Origin: DSXF01 sp964387495
GTDB lineage: Bacteria; Chloroflexota; Anaerolineae; Anaerolineales; Villigracilaceae
Assembly: GCA_964387495.1 (NCBI GenBank)
Contig: CAYLXB010000093.1
Span: forward strand, 1-11,172
Length of the DNA stretch: 11,172 nt
Direction: 5' to 3'
The translations under genes and the position numbers were made by a program. The notes under the pieces are model-generated. The model did no database searches. It was not told where the DNA came from and saw only the letters and a program-made list of their open reading frames with translations. Position 1 is the first letter of the stretch, and each line of letters opens with the position of its first letter. This document shows positions 6,543 to 11,172 of the stretch, piece by piece.

Positions 6543-8824
6543 TATTCCATCAACGCCCGGATTGCCCGCGCCGGTTTCAACTCCCCCTGCCGGCCCGTAT
6601 TCCAGGTCACGATCAATTCCTTCTTCGCCCGCGTGATCGCCACGTACAGCAGCCGCAGCCGCTCGCGCACGTAATCCACCCGCGCCTGCTGGGTGGCGGC
6701 GCCTTCCGCGTACCAATCGTACTCGTCCGTGGCCTCCAGCGCCCTCAATTGCGCCAGCGCCTCGGCCTCCAGGTTCAGGTGGCTCCGTGCGAACCACTTC
6801 TCCGCGATGTACTGGTCATCGCCGTCGAGCGAGGGGAAGTCGTAGTTGTTGACGCTCATCAGGTACACCCGCTCCCACTCCAGCCCCTTGGCCTTGTGCA
6901 TGGTTGTCACCACCACCTTGCCCTTGTGCCGTTCCGGGTCGAAACCCGCATCGTCCGCCGAAAAGCCGATGAAGCGCCGTTCGTTCTTGGCGATCACCGC
7001 CAGTTCCGCCGTCAGTTCGGGCAGGCGCCATTCGTGATTGTGGTCGGCCGTGCTGCGCAGCACCAGCGCCAGCTTGTGCGCCAGTGCCAGGTCGGCCGCC
7101 TCGCTGAACACGTCCGGCGCCAGCGTCAGCACCAGCTGGTCGATCGGCAGGCTGACCGCCGCCAGCCAGCGCCGCGCATCCACCTGGAAATCCGCCAGTT
7201 CCTGCACCACCGCTTCCGGCTCCGTTTCGGCCAGGCCCGCCAGCCAGTCCCGGCCGGGGCGCGGCGCCGTGAAATCCTCCACCGTGCCCAGCCTGCGCAG
7301 CAGTTCGGCGACATGCGCATAGTCAAACTTATCTTCGCTCGCTTCCGCCTCCCCGGATGGGTTGGCAGGCATCTCCTGGCGGTTGGAGCCGAAGACCTCC
7401 CGCCGCCAGACCTGGTATGCCAGCGATAGTTTGCGCGCCGACTGCGGGTCGGCCAGGAAGGCCAGCAGGTGATTGAGCGACCCCGCCGTTGCCCGTGTGC
7501 TGGAGGTGGACGAGATCAACTCGACCGTCTCGATGCCGCGCTTCTTGAGCGCGTTGATCACCTCGATCCCGCGCTGGTTGCGCGGCACCAGCACCGCCGC
7601 CGTCCAATCCCGGTGCTCCGGCAGCCACTTCTCGATCGACTTGGCCACCGCCTCGATCTCTTCGTCGGGCGTCTGCTTCTTGCGCACGAAGCGCACTCCA
7701 GACGGGTCGTACGGCGGGTTGGGCTGCGGGTCGCCCTCGGGCACCGGCTGGATGCGGGGCGGCGCCAGGGCGCTGCGCACCTCCGGGACGGGGTGCTCGT
7801 TGGCCGTCCACTCGATCAGCCGGTTGGCCAGTTCGATGATTGCCGCCTGCGAGCGGCCTGATTCGGGCATGTCCTCGTGCGGATTCTCCCGGATGAAAGC
7901 CCGCAGCAATTCGGGCGAGGCCGTGGTGAACGTCTCGAAGATCGCCTGGTTCGGATCGCCCACCCGCACCCAGCCTGACCCGGTGTATGCCGCCGGGCTG
8001 CCCGGCTCGCCGCCGCTCAACAGCCTCAGGATCTGCTCCTGCGAAACGCTCGAATCCTGGGCCTCGTCCTCCAGGATGTAGGGATACCGGTAGCGCAGGC
8101 GTTCCAGGTACTCGCTGTCGCTCTCCAGCAGGTCGAGGGAAAGCCGGATCAGGTCATCGAAATCCACCGCCCCCCGGTAAGCCAGGGCGCGCTGGTAATC
8201 GCTGTAGATCGCCAGCCCCGCCTCGGCCAGCGGCAATCGCCCCGGCTGGCGCTCCAGCAGGCTGCGCAGCTGCTCCGGCCCCATCCGGCGGTCCTTGGCC
8301 GAGCGGATGAAAGCCGTCGCCAGGCTTTCCAGCATCTTGGGCAGCGGATCGCGCCGCACCCACTCGCGCTTGTTCTCGTCCAGCGCCGGATCCAGGTACT
8401 CATCCAGGAAATTCGGGTTGGCCGCCAGGAACGCGTTGACCGACTCGCGCCGGATCTGGTCCGTCTCCCCCTCCGCCACGATCCCGAACTGCTCGCTCAA
8501 CCCCACCCGCCCCGGCTTCTCGCGCACGATATCGTGTGCCAGGCCGTGCAGCGTACGCACGCGGTACTTGTACAGCGCTAGCAGCGGCTTCTCGAAAAAC
8601 TGCTGGATGCGCGTCTCGAAATTATCCACCGCCGAATTGACCAGCGTGACGATCAGCACCTCCTGCCCATCCAGCAGCCCCCCGCTCTGGATGATCTGCG
8701 CCGCCAGCGCTGACAGGATATGCGTCTTCCCGGCCCCCGGCACAGCCGCAATCCCCAGCCTCCCGCCGGAGTACCGGAGGATCTTTTCTTGAGAAGGTCG
8801 AGGGGTAAAATAATTCATAGCCAT
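6542..8824 (-). CDS. UvrD/Rep-like superfamily 1 ATP-dependent DNA helicase
   Basis: The 760-residue protein has the ordered motifs of a UvrD-type SF1A helicase. Walker A is AAVPGAGKT (Lys33), motif Ia-like VTLVNSAVDNFETRI lies at 59-73, Walker B is LEDEAQDSS at 251-259, and motif III is VGDPNQAIF at 288-296. Motif V is TTMHKAKGLEWE at about 640-651, and motif VI is YVAITRAKKEL with Arg732. These residues bind ATP and couple hydrolysis to 3'-5' strand separation. No nuclease domain or Fe-S Cys cluster is visible. I start at the ATG at 8824 (a second ATG at 8818 is also possible). The frame stays open to 8971, but those 49 codons run through the palindromic repeat at 8868-8914, are not helicase-like, and echo the same repeat near 9100. 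The ribosome site is weak (CAGG, eight bases upstream). The stop overlaps the start of the GloVer lipoprotein. The exact subfamily and repair role are unknown. Confidence 0.92.
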   Translation of the reverse strand: MAMNYFTPRPSQEKILRYSGGRLGIAAVPGAGKTHILSALAAQIIQSGGLLDGQEVLIVTLVNSAVDNFETRIQQFFEKPLLALYKYRVRTLHGLAHDIVREKPGRVGLSEQFGIVAEGETDQIRRESVNAFLAANPNFLDEYLDPALDENKREWVRRDPLPKMLESLATAFIRSAKDRRMGPEQLRSLLERQPGRLPLAEAGLAIYSDYQRALAYRGAVDFDDLIRLSLDLLESDSEYLERLRYRYPYILEDEAQDSSVSQEQILRLLSGGEPGSPAAYTGSGWVRVGDPNQAIFETFTTASPELLRAFIRENPHEDMPESGRSQAAIIELANRLIEWTANEHPVPEVRSALAPPRIQPVPEGDPQPNPPYDPSGVRFVRKKQTPDEEIEAVAKSIEKWLPEHRDWTAAVLVPRNQRGIEVINALKKRGIETVELISSTSSTRATAGSLNHLLAFLADPQSARKLSLAYQVWRREVFGSNRQEMPANPSGEAEASEDKFDYAHVAELLRRLGTVEDFTAPRPGRDWLAGLAETEPEAVVQELADFQVDARRWLAAVSLPIDQLVLTLAPDVFSEAADLALAHKLALVLRSTADHNHEWRLPELTAELAVIAKNERRFIGFSADDAGFDPERHKGKVVVTTMHKAKGLEWERVYLMSVNNYDFPSLDGDDQYIAEKWFARSHLNLEAEALAQLRALEATDEYDWYAEGAATQQARVDYVRERLRLLYVAITRAKKELIVTWNTGRQGELKPARAIRALME

Positions 8825-8867
8825 TGATTTAGCCTGCTCATAAAATTTCCAGCTTTTCCTTGCTGTG

Positions 8868-8914
8868 TCAGCCGCCTTCGTAACCTTAGCCGTGGGGTTC
8901 ACCCCACGGCGGTG
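8868..8914. repeat. 47-bp direct repeat, copy 1, with REP-type palindrome
   Basis: This copy matches 9077-9123 at 42 of 47 positions. It contains a perfect inverted repeat: GCCGTGGGGT at 8889-8898 and its complement at 8901-8910 around a TC centre, so the middle reads TTCA. It begins 44 bases upstream of the helicase start. The stretch 8825-9134 holds no credible gene. Confidence 0.85.
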
Positions 8915-9008
8915 CCTGGGTCCGAATCCTTCTGGTCTACCGGAGCCAGCCCCACGCCGTCGCCCAGGCATTTCCCGTTTCGACAGGCAGAATCTATCCT
9001 GGCGATCC

Positions 9009-9030
9009 GCACGGCGCTGAACCGCCGTGC
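9009..9030. repeat. REP-type palindrome, GCACGGCG arms
   Basis: Arms GCACGGCG (9009-9016) and CGCCGTGC (9023-9030) pair perfectly around a six-base loop, CTGAAC, whose centre is TGAA. Confidence 0.8.
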
Positions 9031-9041
9031 TATTCTTTCGA

Positions 9042-9059
9042 AGCCCGCTGAAGCGGGCT
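9042..9059. repeat. REP-type palindrome, AGCCCGCT arms
   Basis: Arms AGCCCGCT (9042-9049) and AGCGGGCT (9052-9059) pair perfectly around GA, so the middle again reads TGAA. Confidence 0.82.
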
Positions 9060-9069
9060 GGGTGTGCCA

Positions 9070-9085
9070 GGCGGCTTCAGCCGCC
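9070..9085. repeat. REP-type palindrome, GGCGGCT arms
   Basis: GGCGGCT (9070-9076) and AGCCGCC (9079-9085) pair around TC, centre TTCA. The right arm is also the beginning of the second 47-bp direct repeat, whereas in copy 1 the matching left arm has decayed. Confidence 0.8.
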
Positions 9086-9123
9086 TTTGTAGGCATAGCC
9101 GTGGGGTTAACCCCACGGCGGTG
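9077..9123. repeat. 47-bp direct repeat, copy 2, with perfect 22-bp palindrome
   Basis: This is the second copy of the 8868-8914 element. Here the inverted repeat at 9098-9119 is perfect without a loop: GCCGTGGGGTT followed by its own complement, centre TTAA. It ends 11 bases after (in coding direction) the stop of the transposase gene at 9135. Confidence 0.85.
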
Positions 9124-9134
9124 TATCGGCCATT

Positions 9135-9542
9135 TCAACTTTCCATTTGCTCCATTGCCGCGCTCAGTGTTCCATCCGCGTGGTGTCGCTTTTGGTCATG
9201 GATGTACCGTACAACAGCTGGCAGATCCTTCTTGCTGAACGAAAGAACACCATACGCATCCTGCCAGTGGAACTCGAAACCAGGCATGAGCACATGATTG
9301 ACGAAATGGGAACTATTCCCCTTGACCTCACCGATGAAATTTGCCGGCGCAGTCTTGGGCGGTAGGGAAACTGCCAGATGGATGTGCTCAGCCGTCCCGC
9401 CGATTGCGTGGACAATGCCTTCCTGTTTCTGTATCTTGGCGGCAATGGCGCGATACAGATCGGCCTCGAGCCCGGCTTCGATCAGCGGCAGGCGCCCTTT
9501 CGTACTCCAGACGAAGTGGTAAAAAAGATTCCAGTAAGTCAT
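9135..9542 (-). CDS. REP-associated tyrosine transposase (IS200-like, Y1 HUH family)
   Basis: The 135-residue protein starts MTYWNLFYHFVWSTKGRLPL, the usual beginning of IS200/Y1 transposases. It carries the HUH pair as EHIHLAV (H53 and H55) and the catalytic tyrosine in RYIHDQKRHH (Y113, with Q117 as the third metal ligand). All three key elements are intact, so the enzyme could be active for single-strand cleavage. The length is normal for the single-domain type. Palindromes of REP style cluster just beyond the stop and none is seen on the 5' side, which fits a resident RAYT serving dispersed REPs better than a self-mobile IS200 element with two ends. I chose the ATG at 9542; a TTG two codons earlier has a slightly better-placed AGG. 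Its GC content is visibly lower than in its neighbours, a sign of separate ancestry. Confidence 0.9.
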   Translation of the reverse strand: MTYWNLFYHFVWSTKGRLPLIEAGLEADLYRAIAAKIQKQEGIVHAIGGTAEHIHLAVSLPPKTAPANFIGEVKGNSSHFVNHVLMPGFEFHWQDAYGVLSFSKKDLPAVVRYIHDQKRHHADGTLSAAMEQMES

Positions 9543-9585
9543 AAGCAATCAGCCTGTTAAAAATTCCATCGATTCTATATCCACC

Positions 9586-10368
9586 TCACGGCCTCCACGC
9601 CCGATCCTCCGGCACCGAATTGCCTCCATCCACCACGATCAACTGCCCCGTGATATACGCCGCCTCCGGCGCCGCCAGGAACCAGACCGCATGCGCCACC
9701 TCCTCCGGCGTCCCCGAGCGTTTCATCGGGCACAGCAGTCCCGCCTCCACCTCGCTCGCCAGCTGCGAACCGGTCGCGATCCAGCCCGGCGCGATCGCGT
9801 TCACCGTGATCCCGTCTGCGGCCGCCTCCAGGGCGCAGGCGCGTGTGAAGCCCCACATTCCCGCCTTGGCCGCGTGGTACCCGGCATCCCCCACGAAAGC
9901 CTGCACCGGCCCGCTGGTGGAGGCCACGTTGATGATCCGCCCGTACTTCTGCGCCCGCATCAGCGGCAGTACCGCCCGCGTCACCAGGAAACAGGTCGTC
10001 AGGTTGCGCTCCAAGCTCAGGTGCCAGTCCTCCAGCGAAGTCTCGTCCACCAGCCCCTCGAACTGCTCCGTCTCCGTCACCACCGTCATCCCGGCGTTGT
10101 TCACGCAGATGTCCAGCCGTCCGAAGGTCGCCCGGATATCGTCCACGATGCGCTCGACCGCCTCCGCCTCGGTCAGGTCCGCGGCGTAGCCCTTGGCGCG
10201 CAGGCCTTCTTTTTCCAGTTCCGCCGCGCGCTGCCGGATGCGCTCTGTCGTGCTGACCAGGGCCAGCGCCGCCCCCTCCGCTCCCAGCCGGCGCGCTGCG
10301 GCAAATCCGATCCCGTTCGGGCTGCCCGCCCCCGTCACCAGGGCAACCTGTTGCTGCAAAATGGACAT
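9586..10368 (-). CDS. Short-chain dehydrogenase/reductase (FabG-like SDR)
   Basis: The 260-residue protein is a classical SDR: a Rossmann fold that uses NAD(P)H to oxidise an alcohol or reduce a ketone. Visible motifs are the cofactor loop TGAGSPNGIG (12-21), AADLT (62-66), NNAG (90-93), the catalytic Ser in NVASTSG (147-153), and YHAAK with Tyr164 and Lys168. A PGW motif (194-196) and VDGGNS (246-251) follow. The loop with PNGIG in place of GxxxGIG is common in the family. The ATG at 10368 has GGAGG eight bases upstream. The in-frame ATG at 10383 overlaps that ribosome site, so it is less likely. The gene begins 18 bases after the Cys-rich protein gene and may share its message, although the two roles look unrelated. 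The substrate cannot be told; FabG-like oxoacyl reductase or a sugar/alcohol dehydrogenase are possible. Confidence 0.92.
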   Translation of the reverse strand: MSILQQQVALVTGAGSPNGIGFAAARRLGAEGAALALVSTTERIRQRAAELEKEGLRAKGYAADLTEAEAVERIVDDIRATFGRLDICVNNAGMTVVTETEQFEGLVDETSLEDWHLSLERNLTTCFLVTRAVLPLMRAQKYGRIINVASTSGPVQAFVGDAGYHAAKAGMWGFTRACALEAAADGITVNAIAPGWIATGSQLASEVEAGLLCPMKRSGTPEEVAHAVWFLAAPEAAYITGQLIVVDGGNSVPEDRAWRP

Positions 10369-10376
10369 GCCGGATG

Positions 10377-10381
10377 CCTCC
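10377..10381 (-). promoter_or_regulatory. Ribosome binding site deciding the SDR start
   Basis: GGAGG on the coding strand lies eight bases before the ATG at 10368 and overlaps the alternative ATG at 10383-10381 by one base. That supports the shorter protein. Confidence 0.7.
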
Positions 10382-10386
10382 ATGCT

Positions 10387-11172
10387 TCAGGGTTGGGGGG
10401 TATACGTTGCGCAGGTCGTGCCGCACCCGCCCGGACAGACTCCGGGGCAGTAGTAGACCTCGCTGGTGCCGATGGCACACAACGGCGGCGTGCAGACCGC
10501 GGCCGGCGTCGCGCAGACCAGGCCGCACCCGCCGGGGCAGTCCCCGCTTGGGCAGTTCAGGCTTTCATACGGGCCGCAGGAGGGCGGCGTGCAGATGGCC
10601 GTTGGGGTGTAGGTGGCGCAGGTGGTGCCGCCCCCGCCGGGACACTCGCCGGGGCAGTAATAGGTTTCGTTCGTTCCGATGGCGCACAGCGGCGGCGTGC
10701 ACATAATGATGGAGGTCACGCCGCTTGGTGGTAGTGGGATTGCAGCGTAGAGCCGGGCCTGTGTGAAAAAATACTGCTGGTACTCCTGGCTGGTATAGCC
10801 GGGCGCATCCACATGCAGCCTGATCTTGTCCGTGTCATGAAAATACACATCTTCGAAGATGAATTCCCCGTTCTGATCGCTGGTGGTGGTGCGGTTGCAG
10901 CGCATGTTATCCGGGGTCGTGAACGAAAAGTGCTCGCAGGTCACGCTCGCTCCGGGGATGGCCCCCCCGCTTTCCGCGTCGGTGACCTTGCCGCTGATCT
11001 TTCCCCAGCCCAGGTCGCCGATGAATGGCGTTTGTGTGATGGCCGGCGTCTCCGACAACATCGCCTTGTGCGTCAGTGCCTCGGCCGTGATGGTCTGGGC
11101 GACCTCCGTGCACGGCCATTCACAGATCGGCGTGCGTTTTTCCTGGGTTGGTGTTGCCAGAGGGGAGGGCGT
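10387..11172 (-). CDS. Secreted protein with carboxypeptidase-regulatory-like domain and three Cys-rich repeats, N-terminus outside window
   Basis: The frame is open from the right edge to the TGA at 10387, giving 261 visible residues. A start at the ATG at 11061 is possible but unlikely: the 37 codons before it are open and form a Thr/Pro-rich linker (TPSPLATPTQ) typical of the stalk of a secreted protein. Next comes a beta-sandwich of the CarboxypepD_reg/SdrD-B kind (about visible residues 56-147: GKISGKVTDAESGGAIPGAS to SDQNGEFIFEDV), with two Cys that may pair. The C-terminal part is three tandem units of 32-35 residues: C-x4-C-x7-9-C-x3-4-C-x3-C-x3-C, core CPGGCGxxCAT, DNA 10597-10701, 10498-10593 and 10390-10494. 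Such domains are extracellular and adhesive or structural in known proteins; the Cys unit is not a family I can name. The SDR gene follows closely. Confidence 0.8.
   Translation of the reverse strand, partial: TPSPLATPTQEKRTPICEWPCTEVAQTITAEALTHKAMLSETPAITQTPFIGDLGWGKISGKVTDAESGGAIPGASVTCEHFSFTTPDNMRCNRTTTSDQNGEFIFEDVYFHDTDKIRLHVDAPGYTSQEYQQYFFTQARLYAAIPLPPSGVTSIIMCTPPLCAIGTNETYYCPGECPGGGGTTCATYTPTAICTPPSCGPYESLNCPSGDCPGGCGLVCATPAAVCTPPLCAIGTSEVYYCPGVCPGGCGTTCATYTPQP
10390..10701 (-). repeat. Three in-frame Cys-rich coding repeats
   Basis: Units at 10597-10701, 10498-10593 and 10390-10494 encode the same Cys pattern. Units 1 and 3 are nearly identical in protein (CTPPLCAIGT start, TTCATYTP end); unit 2 is shorter between Cys 2 and 3. 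In unit 1 the fifth Cys is Gly. This layout points to internal duplication. Confidence 0.75.

Noticed and set aside
5469..6674. Long plus-strand open frame opposite the GloVer gene
   Set aside because: It is a shadow caused by high GC; its composition is rich in Arg, Pro, Val and Gln without any motif, while the minus strand encodes seven clear repeats.
6536..7429. Long plus-strand open frame opposite the helicase
   Set aside because: Same reason: the minus strand carries helicase motifs V and VI here and the plus-strand product is low-complexity Arg/Gln/His-rich.
8825..8971. N-terminal extension of the helicase by 49 residues
   Set aside because: It is translated from the palindromic repeat block, shows no helicase homology, and repeats the same residues as the other copy of the block in another frame.
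8868..9123. CRISPR array
   Set aside because: There are only two copies of the long unit, with no regular spacers; the shorter palindromes differ from each other and a RAYT is adjacent.
8899..9138. Open frame of 79 codons across the palindromes on the minus strand
   Set aside because: It is made of repeat sequence, has no recognisable fold and no ribosome site.
9575..10528. Second minus-strand frame across the SDR gene
   Set aside because: It is Gly/Arg/Ala-rich without domains; the real SDR motifs are in the other frame.

Overview
The window looks like chromosomal DNA of a moderately GC-rich, free-living bacterium, most likely a Chloroflexota member of the Anaerolineae type. This placement is inferred from gene style: Thr/Pro-rich lipoproteins, a seven-repeat GloVer lipoprotein, a CAP plus LysM envelope protein and Cys-rich CPGGCG repeats. 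No ribosomal RNA or marker gene confirms it. All eleven genes I can support lie on the minus strand, so transcription runs right to left. Both edges cut genes: a glycosyltransferase loses its C-terminus on the left and a Cys-rich secreted protein loses its N-terminus on the right.

Right part (about 9.5-11.2 kb): a secreted protein with a carboxypeptidase-regulatory-like beta domain and three Cys-rich repeats is followed 18 bases later by an SDR oxidoreductase. Next comes a small REP-associated (IS200-like) tyrosine transposase. Just past its stop lies a cluster of five perfect palindromes, three to four different sequences all centred on TTCA/TGAA (one on TTAA), with a 47-bp direct repeat at each end. 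This is a typical RAYT/REP arrangement.

Middle part (about 3.0-8.8 kb): a UvrD-like helicase overlaps by one base with a seven-repeat beta-propeller lipoprotein. A secreted CAP-LysM protein with a C-terminal membrane anchor and a HEAT-repeat protein follow. Directly behind the stop codons of the last three of these genes sits a degenerate 7-base tandem repeat (RARAAGT on the coding strand), the least explained feature here.

Left part (1-2975): a good sigma70-type promoter precedes a tight four-gene run. It encodes a YdjM/DUF457-type membrane metal-dependent hydrolase, a polytopic membrane protein with a His/Asp/Glu-rich core, a lipoprotein, and a GT1-family glycosyltransferase. The base composition is visibly lower in GC than the middle part. 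Together these suggest an envelope or lipid-modification operon, but no substrate can be read from the sequence.

I found no CRISPR array, tRNA, rRNA, integrase or prophage gene. No single element amounts to a proven new system. The heptad repeats and the shared-centre palindromes are the best leads.
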